From the NCBI RefSeq assembly GCF_023898315.1, contig NC_064614.1, positions 495,272,109 through 495,336,108 of the forward strand: DNA of 64,000 nt. Reading direction: 5' to 3'. Shown here piece after piece: positions 29,412 to 38,940 of this stretch (within the stretch, counting starts at the first letter, position 1; each line of letters starts with the position of its first letter). Source of the DNA: Schistocerca nitens. Taxonomy: Eukaryota; Arthropoda; Insecta; Orthoptera; Acrididae. The notes under the pieces were generated by a model. The model saw only the letters and a program-made list of their open reading frames with translations. It made no database searches and was not told where the DNA came from. The position numbers were made by a program, and so were the translations under genes.

Positions 29412-30281
29412 CGAGTTGTATGAGAAAAGTAATGAGACTGATTTTTTTCAGCCAATAACATAGTTCCCCTCAAAGTAGTTCCCTACCCCTGCTACAGTCT
29501 GGTGGAATCGTTGTTCAACAAGGGCCTTTAACATGTCGGTCACATTCTTTTGAATGTTCTCCAGAGTCCCAAAATTAAGCGCTTTGAGGCATTTTTCAAT
29601 TTCGGGAAAGGACTCAGATCAAGTGACTAGGAGGTCGTGGAACAACAGGAATGCCTTTGATGCCAAACATTCCGTGACACAAGTGCCCGTGAGACATGTG
29701 GCGTTGTCTTGATGAAGCGTCCACTTGGCTGTAATGTCCGGTCTCACTAGATTCACGTTTTTTTTCCTAAGCCGTTCAAGGACATCTTTGTAAATCACTT
29801 GGTTGACACTTTGTCATTTTTGGTAAACGTCGGTCTGATCTCAAAAGAGCACGCGCGTGTTCTCCGAAGTATTCGTCAGTTTTTGAAGTTGTAGGTCTTC
29901 CTGAGCAAGGTTAATTTTCAACGTGTCCTCGGCCATCTATAAATGATTTGTGCCAGCGAAAAACCTGTGTTCTTGATAAGGAATCTTCCACATAGGCATG
30001 TTTCAGTTTCTCAAAGATCACACTCGCGGATTCCCTAAGTTAAACACAAAACTTAATGACATAACGTTGTTCTAAATTCCGCTGTTCTACTCTCGTGACA
30101 CACAACAAAAATACAAGTCGACTTACTGCGTTCTCAAAAATAACGTGATGACTGTACGGGCTCGAAACTCAGAATGAGCATTTGGAAGGGATGAACACAC
30201 CGGTCTACACAAGTAGAACAACACAGCGTTCCCAAATCGCTCGCAGCGTTGTCAGTCCCACTACTTTTCTCACACACCTCG
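29412..30281 (-). mobile_element. Mariner element, internally deleted (870 bp)
   Basis: Ends ACGAGTTGTATGAGAAAAGT (29411) and, on the other strand, ACGAGGTGTGTGAGAAAAGT (30282) are inverted repeats that continue to GGGACTGA-like text, with TA on both sides. Minus-strand coding includes WTLHQDNATC, FPEIEKCLKAL and LVEQRFHQTVAGVGNYFEGN, the C-terminus of a mariner transposase. Length below the usual 1.3 kb indicates an internal deletion. Confidence 0.8.
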
Positions 30282-30352
30282 TAATAGGTGCATATGTTAA
30301 CAGATTCCTCTTTTCATAAATGCTTGTCCTACCATTGCCAGTCTGCATTTTA

Positions 30353-32221
30353 CACGCATCAAAAAAATTTTGCATCTCCTAGGTTCAGAGAGTTCCGGAA
30401 CCTGTACAGAAAATTGGAATAGAGTTCAACATAAACATCATTTCCGCCCTTTTTATTGCTCATGAAAACCTCACATTGTATGTTGTACCACCATACAGCG
30501 AGACCTTCAGAGGATGCGGTCCAGATTGCTGTACACATCGGTGCTTCTAATAACCAGTAGCACGACCTCTCGCATTGATGCATGCCTGTATTGGTCGTGG
30601 CATACTATCCACAAGTTCATCAAGGCACTGTTGGTCCAGATTGTCCCACTCTTCAAGGACGATTCGGCGCAGATTCCTCAGAGCGGTTGGTGGGTCACGT
30701 CGTCCATAAACAGCCATTTTCAATCTATCCCAAGCATGTTCGATAGGGTTCATATCTGGAGAACATGCTGACCACTCCAGTCGATCGATTGTCGTTATCG
30801 TGAAGGGAGTCATTCACAAGATGTGTACGATGGGCGCGCTAATGGTCGTCCATGAAGACGAATGCCTCGCCAATATGCTGCCGATATGGTTGCACTATCG
30901 GTCGGAGAATGGCATTCACGTATCGTACAGCCGTTACATCGCCTTCCATGACCACCTGCGGCGTACGTCGGCCCCACATAATGGCAACCCAAAACAGCAG
31001 GGAACCTCCATCTTGCTGTACTCGCTGGACACCGTGTCTAAGGCGTTCAGCCTGACCGGGTTGGCTCCACACACGTCTCCGACGTTTGTCTGGTTGAAGG
31101 CATATTCGACACTCATCGGTGAAGAGAACGTGATGCCAATCCTGAGCAGTCCATTCGGCATGTTATTAGGCCCATCTGTACCGCGCTGCATGGTGTCGTG
31201 GTTGCAAAGATGGACCTCGCCATGGACGTCTGGAGTGTAGTTGCGCATAATGCAACTTATTGCGCACAGTTTGAGTCGTAACACGACGTCCTGTGACTGC
31301 ACGAAAAACATTATTCAACATGGTGGCGGTGCTGTCAGGGTTCCTCCGAGCCATAATCGGTAGCCAGCTATCATTCACAGGGCAGCCTGAGAGAGGCATG
31401 TCATCGACAGTTCCTGTCTCTCTGTATCTCCTCCATGTCTGAACAACATCGCTTTTTAATTTCGATATGTACAAATTTTAACCTTGACATCTACAGATTT
31501 TAATTAAGTATTTTTGGAGATAAAAGTTAATAAAAAAATCTACTGAATACAATATGTGCATATGGAATGTAACAAATGTACCAGACGACAGCTGTCGGTA
31601 ATAGTGTTATAATTAATATAAATGGCGTGCATTCTGACAACCAATTTTATGTGACGCAGCATGTGAAAGTTACTGGATTTGGACGGGTTACTTCTGTAAC
31701 CGAAATATCAGGTACGTTCTGGTACATTAGATGTTGATTAGATAGCATGAAAAAGATTTGCATTCGTGAAATAGTAAATTAGTATCAATATCGTTACAGA
31801 TCCGAAGATGATTCTGGATGAACCGAAACCGGTCACATGAATAAAAACTTTGCAATCAAGACGGATTATAAGTAACAAGCTTTGGTTCAGTCCGAGATGC
31901 ATGGACACGTCCCTTGTTGAGAGCCTTTCCTGGCACAAAGTAACAATGCGAACGCGATCGAACCGCGGTATTGACCGTCTAGGCATGGTTGAACTACAGA
32001 CAACAGAAGCTGTGTACCTCCTTCTTGGTGGAATGACCGGAAGTAATCGGCTGTCGGACCCCCTCCGTCTAATAAACGCTGCTCATGCATGATTGTTTAA
32101 TCTATGGGCGGGCTTAGTGTCATCTCTGAATAGTCAAAGGGACTGAGTCTGTGATACAATATCCACAGTCAACGTGTATCTTCAAGAGTTCTGGGAACTG
32201 CAAGACTTTTTTTGATGTGTG
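30353..32221 (-). mobile_element. Tc1-like element with a 423-bp nested insertion
   Basis: Same family as 9676-11095. Termini CACGCATCAAAAAAATTTTG (30353) and CACACATCAAAAAAAGTCTT on the other strand at 32221; the left TA is intact, the right one has become CA. Coding pieces: GRATGY C-terminus at 30547, EWSACSPDMNPIEHAWDRLK, IMARRNPDSTATMLNNVFRA, and the N-terminus MPRRSIPRFDRVRIVTLCQE at 31986. Several frameshifts and an insertion at 31456-31878 make it inactive. Confidence 0.88.
31456..31878 (+). mobile_element. 423-bp insertion with Penelope-like 3' motif
   Basis: Alignment with the uninterrupted copy at 9676 shows extra sequence here, bounded by GCTTT on both sides (31451-31455 and 31879-31883). 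Near its right end are CCGAAGA (31802-31808) and GAAACCGG (31825-31832), then ATGAATAAAAAC, resembling the motif at 26585. Probably another truncated Penelope-like copy; the 5-bp duplication could be chance. Confidence 0.55.
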
Positions 32222-32334
32222 CATTTCCTCTCTACTACTACTTTTAGTGTCTCATTTCCTAATCTGATTCTCTTAGTATCGTCTGATCTGACTCGACTGA
32301 ATTCCATTACCCTTATTTCTTTGGTACGTTCATA

Positions 32335-33756
32335 CACTCCTGGAAATGGAAAAAAGAACACATTGACACCGGTGTGTCAGGCCCACCATACTTGCTCCGG
32401 ATACTGCGAGAGGGCTGTACACGCAATGATCACACGCACGGCACAGCGGACACACCAGGAACCGCGGTGTTGGCCGTCGAATGGCGCTAGCTGCGCAGCA
32501 TTTGTGCACCGCCGCCGTCAGTATAAGCCAGTTTGCCGTGGCATACGGAGCTCCATCGCAGTCTTTAACACTGGTAGCATGCCGCGACAGCGTGGACGGG
32601 AACCGTATGTGCAGTTGACGGACTTTGAGCGAGGGCGTATAGTGGGCATGCGGGAGGCCGGGTGGACGTACCGCCGAATTGCTCAACACGTGGGGCGTGA
32701 GGTCTCCACAGTACATCGATGTTGTCGCCAGTGGTCGGCGGAAGGTGCACGTGCCCGTCGACCTGGGACCGGACCGCAGTGACGCACGGATGCACGCCAA
32801 GACCGTAGGATCCTACACAGTGCCGTAGGGGACCGCACCGCCACTTCCCAGCAAATTAGGGACACTGTTGCTCCTGGGGTATCGGCGAGGACCATTCGCA
32901 ACCGTCTCCATGAAGCTGGGCTACGGTCCCGCACACCGTTAGGCCGTCTTCCGCTCACGCCCCAACATCGTGCAGCCCGCCTCCAGTGGTGTCGCGACAG
33001 GCGTGAATGGAGGGACGAATGGAGACGTGTCGTCTTCAGCGATGAGAGTCGCTTCTGCCTTGGTGCCAATGATGGTCGTATGCGTGTTTGGCGCCGTGCA
33101 GGTGAGCGCCACAATCAGGACTGCATACGACCGAGGCACACAGGGCCAACACCCGGCATCATGGTGTGGGGAGCAATCTCCTACACTGGCCGTACACCAC
33201 TGGTGATCGTCGAGGGGACACTGAATAGTGCACGGTACATCCAAACCGTCATCGAACCCATCGTTCTACCATTCCTAGACCGGCAAGGGAACTTGCTGTT
33301 CCAACAGGACAATGCACGTCCGCATGTATCCCGTGCCACCCAACGTGCTCTAGAAGGTGTAAGTCAACTACCCTGGCCAGCAAGATCTCCGGATCTGTCC
33401 CCCATTGAGCATGTTTGGGACTGGATGAAGCGTCGTCTCACGCGGTCTGCACGTCCAGCACGAACGCTGGTCCAACTGAGGCGCCAGGTGTAAATGGCAT
33501 GGCAAGCCGTTCCACAGGACTACATCCAGCATCTCTACGATCGTCTCCATGGGAGAATAGCAGCCTACCTTGCTGCGAAAGGTGGATATACACTGTACTA
33601 GTGCCGACATTGTGCATGCTCTGTTACCTGTGTCTATGTGCCTGTGGTTCTGTCAGTGTGATCATGTGATGTATCTGACCCCAGGAATGTGTCAATAAAG
33701 TTTCCCCTTCCTGGGACAATGAATTCACGGTGTTCTTATTTCAATTTCCAGGAGTG
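32335..33756 (+). mobile_element. Complete Tc1-like element, young but disabled
   Basis: Ends CACTCCTGGAAATGGAAAAA (32335) and, on the other strand, CACTCCTGGAAATTGAAATA (33756). TA at 32333-32334 and 33757-33758. Length 1422 bp. It split the LINE at 28800-33900. The near-identical 3' part at 1-276 shows recent amplification of this family. Confidence 0.93.
32579..33601 (+). pseudogene. Tc1-like transposase with two in-frame stops
   Basis: A single frame of 341 codons runs from MPRQRGREPYVQLTDFERG to KGGYTLY with no frameshift, broken only by TGA at 32780 (codon 68, a CGA-to-TGA type change) and TAA at 33491 (codon 305). Catalytic motifs are intact: FSDESRFCL, LFQQDNARPHVS, DLSPIEHVWDW. Between the second D and the E I count 32 residues, two fewer than the Tc1 standard of 34. 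The TAA is also present in the copy at 1-276. Confidence 0.9.
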
Positions 33757-33900
33757 TATTAGAATTTATTTTCAAGGCAAGATCCATTCCGTTCAGCTGA
33801 CCTTCGAAGCCATTTGATGTCAGTAGCCAAATTACAACGTCACTGACAAATCTCTAAGATTTTATTTCTTCTCTCTGAACTTTAATTGCCTTTCTAAGTA

Positions 33901-34533
33901 ACAGTGCACACCGAGTCAGTACCGAAAGACATCTGAAGCAGGAACTATGTATACGTCAATCGAAGGTTGAGCAACTCTACTGGAGTACGGAACATCCGAG
34001 AATCTAGAGAAATGACCAGGGTGACACGGCAGAAAGAGATGAGTGCCAAGGAAACAATGTGTCGTCCTGTGCTGTCGTCTTGAGTCCTATTACCTCGTTA
34101 TTGTGGTGAAGAGCCACCTATGAGTGGGATAATGTGTGGCTCGAGATACAAAATGATAAATAAAGAGCGGTGAAATCTACAGTTCTGCCATGGCGAACAT
34201 CGTTCCAATACATAAATGGAAAGACGTGGCTTTAAAGGGATAGACCGGGTTGACGTTCGTTTTTGGAAGCGATATTCGCTTTTTTAATAAGAGACAAATT
34301 AGAAGTTTGACTTTAGACCTTTATTGATCATCCGTAAGAGTGAGGTATGTATTTTTAAGTAAAAAATTTGCACCCAGAAGACACAACACGACATCGACGA
34401 AGGGCTTTGCGGAATGCGAGGATGGTTGGTGGGAGATCTGAAAGCCATAACTTTCAACCTGAAACAAAATTACAAAACCTGCTTTAAAACATGATGTTGT
34501 CTAACGTAGTACATAGGGATATTTTAAAAAATG
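33901..34533. other. Unclassified sequence
   Basis: No gene or recognised repeat. 34240-34530 has the look of an old repeat but I cannot name it. Confidence 0.35.
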
Positions 34534-34545
34534 GATTCTAACAAA

Positions 34546-34744
34546 GCCGGCCGGTGTGGCCGTGCGGTTCTAGGCGTTTCAGTCTGGAACCGCGTGACCG
34601 CTACGGTGGCAGGTTCGAATCCTGCCTCGGGCATGGATGTGTGTGATGTCCTTAGGTTAGTTAGGTTTAAGTAGTTCTAAGTTCTAGGGGACTGATGACC
34701 ACAGATGTTAAGTCCCATAGTGCTCAGGTCCATTTGAACCATTC
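34546..34744 (+). mobile_element. SINE-A with exact 12-bp TSD
   Basis: Starts GCCGGCCGGTGTGGCCGTGC, B box GGTTCGAATCC, full tail. Duplication GATTCTAACAAA at 34534-34545 and 34745-34756. Confidence 0.93.
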
Positions 34745-34756
34745 GATTCTAACAAA

Positions 34757-35310
34757 ATGGCGGAAATCTGAAGTAATAGTCAACTTTTTCGACAAAAAAG
34801 ACGTTATAAAAGTGTTAAAAAAAGAATCGAAAGTAAAATAAATAGAAAAAATCTACTACAGTAGGAAAAACACTAACTCCTATGTTACAAAACGGTATAA
34901 GGCAATTGCATGTGTATTTCATGAGTTAGAGCTCCCGCCAAATTGAATTTATTTTTGAAAAAAACAAGCGTCCAAGGTTTCAACTTGTGTTTTTTAATGA
35001 TGAAATTGAACAAACCTTTAATCGGCTATATCAGCAGCGTACAGTTAGCCTTTCTTTCACCAATATAGGAATACTCTCGTTTTGACGAAATCGTATCGAT
35101 TAACTGGTCTCCGCTTACCAATCGAAGCGTTTTTTGCACGATTGTGATTGCGTTCGAACTTTTCTATCCTTACAGATATGTTTGTTTGTCATTCTCAAGC
35201 ACTCACATTTTATTTCCCATAAAAAACAAACGAAATGACAAGTTAAGAAAACGCGAGACAAGCATGTGGTTTCAGACTGTTTACCACACTCAAAACACGT
35301 TACAAAGAGA
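34757..35310. other. Unclassified AT-rich sequence
   Basis: No gene or recognised repeat. Short frames only. Confidence 0.4.
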
Positions 35311-35324
35311 TATCTTGTTGACAA

Positions 35325-35541
35325 AAAAAATGGTTCAAATGGTTCTGAGCACTATGGGACTTAACATCTATGGTCATCAGTCCCCTAGAACTTAGAACTA
35401 CTTAAACCTAACTAACCTAAGGACATCACACAACACCCAGCCATCACGAGGCAGAGAAAATCCCTGACCCCGCCGGGAATCGAACCCGGGAACCCTGGCG
35501 TGGGAAGCGAGAACGCTACCGCACGACCACGAGATGCGGGC
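35325..35541 (-). mobile_element. SINE-C with 14-bp TSD
   Basis: Same head as 22450 (CCCGGGTTCGATTCCCGG) and the SINE-A tail. Duplication TATCTTGTTGACAA at 35311-35324 and 35542-35555, exact. Confidence 0.92.
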
Positions 35542-35568
35542 TATCTTGTTGACAATAGTGTTTTAGTT

Positions 35569-35716
35569 CAAAAATTTTCAAATGTGCGTCAAATCTTATG
35601 GGACTTAACTACTAAAGTCATCAGTCCCTAAGCTTACACACTACTTAACCTAAATTATCCTAAGGACAAACACACACAACCATGCCCGAGGGAGGATTCG
35701 AACCCCCACCGGGACC
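35569..35716 (-). mobile_element. SINE-B, 5'-truncated at GGTCCCGG
   Basis: The minus strand begins GGTCCCGGTGGGGGTTCGAA, so the A box is missing, and continues through the SINE-B body and tail. Duplication GTGTTTTAGTT / GTATTTTAGTT (35558-35568, 35717-35727), 10 of 11. It landed 13 bases from the SINE-C above. Confidence 0.85.
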
Positions 35717-35899
35717 GTATTTTAGTTGATATTAATGCCCTCTGTGATACTATCCGAAACTAACAGGACCCCTATTCTTCCAGTAACTATCTAGGTATTA
35801 CTTGGTTGCATTCGAGAGCTCAATGAGCCAGAGTCTCCTGCAGTAAATCACGATTTTAACATTACCTTAACATTTATGGCACACTTCATACTCTGAGGT

Positions 35900-37200
35900 G
35901 ACAAAAACCATGGGATACCTCCTAATATCGTGTGGGACATCATTTTTCCCGGCGTAGAGCAGCAACTCGATGTGGTATGGACTCAACACGTCGTTGAAAG
36001 TCAACTGCAGAAGTACTGAGCCAAGCAGCCTCTGTTGCCGTCCATAATTGAGAAACTGTTTACGTTGCATGCTGTTGTGCATGAACTGACCTCTCGATGA
36101 AGTCCAATAAAACTTCGATGGGATTCCTATCGGGAGATCTGTGTGGCCTAAGCATTCTCTCGAACTGTCCAGAATGTCCTTCAAATCAGTCGCTAACAAC
36201 TGTGACTGGTGACGTGGTTTATTGTAACCCATAAAAATTCCATCGTTGTTTGGGAACATAAAGGACATGAATAGCTGCAAATGGTCTCCTAGTAGCCGAT
36301 CATAACCTCCAGTCAATGTTCGGCTCAGTTGGACCAAAGGACCCAGTCCATTCCATGTAAACACAGTCCACACCATTGGTTCAAATGGCTCTGAGCACTA
36401 TGGGACTTAACATCTGAGGTCGTCAGTCCCCTAGAACTTAGAACTACTTAAACCTAACTAACCTAAGGACATCACACACATCCATGCCAGAGGCAGCATT
36501 CGAACCTGCGACCGTAGCGATCGCGCGGTTCCAGACTGACGTGCCAAGAGCCGCTCGGCCACATCGGCCGGCAGTCCACACCATTATGGAGTCGCCACGA
36601 GCTTGCACAGTGACTTGTTGACAACTTGGGTCCTGGCCTTTTGGATTCCGCGCCACAATCGAGCACCAGGGACCGGTTTTCCAGTCGTCTAGGGTCCATC
36701 CGATATGATTACGAGTCCTGGAGAGGCGCTGCACCCGTCATCGCGCTGTTAGCAAAGGCACTCGCGTCGGCCGTCTGCTGCCGTAGCCCATTAACGCCAG
36801 ATTACGCAGTACTGTCCTAACGGATACGTTTGTCGTACGTCTCACATTGATTTCTGCGACTATTTTATGCAGAGTTGCTTGTCTGTTAGCACTGACAACT
36901 CTACGCAAACGCCGCTGCTCTCAGTCGTTAAGTGAAGGCCGTCGGCCTTTTCGTTGTTCGTGGTCAGAGCTAATGCCCGAAATTTGGTATTCTCGACACG
37001 CTTTTGGCACTGTGGATCTTACAAAATTGAATTACCTAAAGATTTCCGAAATGGAATGTTCCACGCGTCTAGCTGCAACTGCCATTCCGCGTTGAAAGTC
37101 TTATAATTCCCGTCGTGCGGCCATAATCGCGTCGGACACCTTTCCACATGAATCATCTGAGTACAAATGGCTGCTCCAGAATGCACTAAACTTTTATACC
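35900..37200 (-). pseudogene. Tc1/mariner-superfamily transposase remnant
   Basis: Reading down the minus strand: an N-terminal region near 37150 (FLEQPFVLR-type debris), MDPRRLENRS near 36690, ARGDSIMVWTA before and MVWTVFTWNGLGPLVQLSRT after the SINE, LGDHLQLFMSFMFPN, and IGIPSKFYWTS near 36110. The catalytic blocks are degenerate and frameshifted. Non-functional. Confidence 0.6.
36378..36571 (-). mobile_element. SINE-A with exact 14-bp TSD
   Basis: Full-length minus-strand SINE-A. Duplication CAGTCCACACCATT at 36364-36377 and 36572-36585. It lies inside the Tc1-like element. Confidence 0.94.
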
Positions 37201-37272
37201 TTGTGCACTCGATATTAGCACCGTTTGCATACACGCATATCGCTGTCCCGTGACTTTTATCACAGGAACACT

Positions 37273-37910
37273 TTAAGCCAATAAAAAATTAAGATCAATA
37301 AACTATTTCCACCCTGATCTACATCGTTAACACTACTGAGAAGCGGGCATTATCCTCCGATAAACAGGCCCCTCCCCTGGCGGGATGAGCCACCAGTGCG
37401 CAGAATTTGTGGCGTTCCAGTGTCGATGTGCAACATCTTCCTTAATTATAGCTTACTTACTGACAAGACGACAGTAATTCTGCTTGATAACGATTCGTCC
37501 ACTGTTTTAATTAGCAATGAGACGAGTGTTGAAATCGTTATGTTATAAAATTGTCGAGGCTTTCGTTGCCTCTTGGTGGCACATTGCTTGTTGGCTTTTG
37601 TCTCGGGTTCTTGGCCCGACGATTGTTGGACGATTTTGTTGATGATTCGCCAGTGCGAGTGGCTGGCATTGTCGACGATTCACTCTTCTTCGCTGGTAGC
37701 AGATTGTCCTCTTCTCGTATGTGGAGGAGGTAAACAAAAAGTAAACCTGCACTGTCAGTGCAGCTGAGGAGAGCATGCAGGCTCTCCGACGTTGGACGTG
37801 ACGTGTGCATTCTGTTCACTCTGACAGCGTGCCTCGGAGGATCGTTTCAGATTAGACTGTCCGCATTTATTGAGACTTATGCTGCTTTACCTATACGGGT
37901 ATGTTTTTTA
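37273..37910. other. Unclassified sequence
   Basis: Overlapping open frames at 37538-37819 on both strands have low-complexity S/T-rich or basic translations and no domain. Probably old repeat sequence. Confidence 0.35.
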
Positions 37911-38102
37911 GCCGGCCGTTGTGGCCGAACAGTTCTAGGCGCTTCAGTCCGGAACCTGCTACGATCGCAGGTTCGCATCCTGCCTCGGGCATGGATGTGT
38001 GTGCTGTCCTTAGCTTAGTTAGGTTTAAGTAATTCTAAGTCCAAGGGACTGATCACCTCAGATGTAAAGTCCCATAGTGCTTAGAGCCATCTGAACCACT
38101 TT
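37911..38102 (+). mobile_element. SINE-A, diverged
   Basis: Starts GCCGGCCGTTGTGGCCGAAC, has a mutated B box GGTTCGCATCC and several small deletions (CTAAGTCCAAGGGACTGATC). Approximate duplication TATGTTTTTTA / TATGTTGTTTT. Older than the other SINE-A copies here. Confidence 0.85.
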
Positions 38103-38940
38103 TATGTTGTTTTTTTCCATTCATTTGTAGTTTACGGCAAAGACTGAAACGCGGTATGCCCACAGCAATCAAGCCTATGAAGCTAGCGAGAAAAAATGAA
38201 GAACATTAACTTTCTAATGTTTGTAAAAACTTCTGTCGGATGTTTGATCGACCTCGCACTGTCTGCCTTTCCTCGTCGACGGTAGAGAGAGGACGTGGAT
38301 TTCTGTTTAGGTCACTAATAATGTGAAATACGTTAATTCTTATGGTAAGAAGTCCATTTCACTTAATAGTTCCTTATTACACCTGATTTATATATCAGCG
38401 CTGCCGGTACCTGTAATACTTCGGAGAGCAAGAAATTTAAACAGAGCAACCTGGACGCCGTAACATTGTCTTCAAGGAAGAAGAGGAGGTAAATAACTTC
38501 AAAGCCAATATTATACGTTACAGTTTTTCTGTGTATACGAAAAATCATAAGCCTAACGTGTGGGGTGTGCGTCCCTGTGCGTAAATTAGCTGATACACAC
38601 ACTCCCGAGCGAGCTCATACGGTTGCGCCTCTTGTGCGGCACCAGCAAATTGCCATCGTAATTACTACTCTTAAAATTATTAATCAATCAGTAGAAATGG
38701 CGACCGTTCCCTGGACGGTGCCAGATAAATTAGACAGGTCTAATAATTAAATGATACAAAAAACATATTGCGTAACATTCTATTGTGCCAATAGTCTTAT
38801 TTACTTTGTTTCATGATTCGAGTATTGCCGAATGAAAATCAAGATCGTAAACCACAAGGTATGCATAAATTACAAATGGTTAACCGGAGGAATTGTACCA
38901 GAAACATTTAAGATCACCAATAAGATAGGAAAAAAACCCA
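38103..38940. other. Unclassified sequence
   Basis: No gene or recognised repeat. Confidence 0.4.

Larger units (their letters stand above)
28800..33900 (-). mobile_element. Old RTE-type LINE split into four pieces by later elements
   Basis: LINE pieces that follow one another in the reference order of the element at 19784-22330 are found at 28800-29228, 30284-30350, 32224-32332 and 33759-33900. Examples are GACTGCTTAGATGCAGC at the 3' end, CCATTGCCAGTCTGCATTT before the second break, TGTCTCATTTCCTAATCTGA after it, and CATTCCGTTCAGCTGACCTT in the last. Between them lie the 29412 mariner, the 30353 Tc1-like element and the 32335 Tc1-like element. Only about 750 bp of LINE remain. Confidence 0.75.
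35891..37272 (-). mobile_element. Tc1-like element with nested SINE-A
   Basis: The left end GAGGTGACAAAAACCATGGG (35895) mirrors the right-end text TCCCGTGACTTTTATCACAG (about 37247-37266). TA precedes at 35889-35890; the right edge is approximate. Minus-strand coding includes MVWTVFTWNGLGPLVQL and F.NNDGIFMGYN. Same family as 56734-57836. The SINE at 36378-36571 interrupts it. Confidence 0.75.

Noticed and set aside
37538..37819. 93-codon minus frame, S/T-rich
   Set aside because: Overlaps equally long frames on the other strand and has no recognisable motif.
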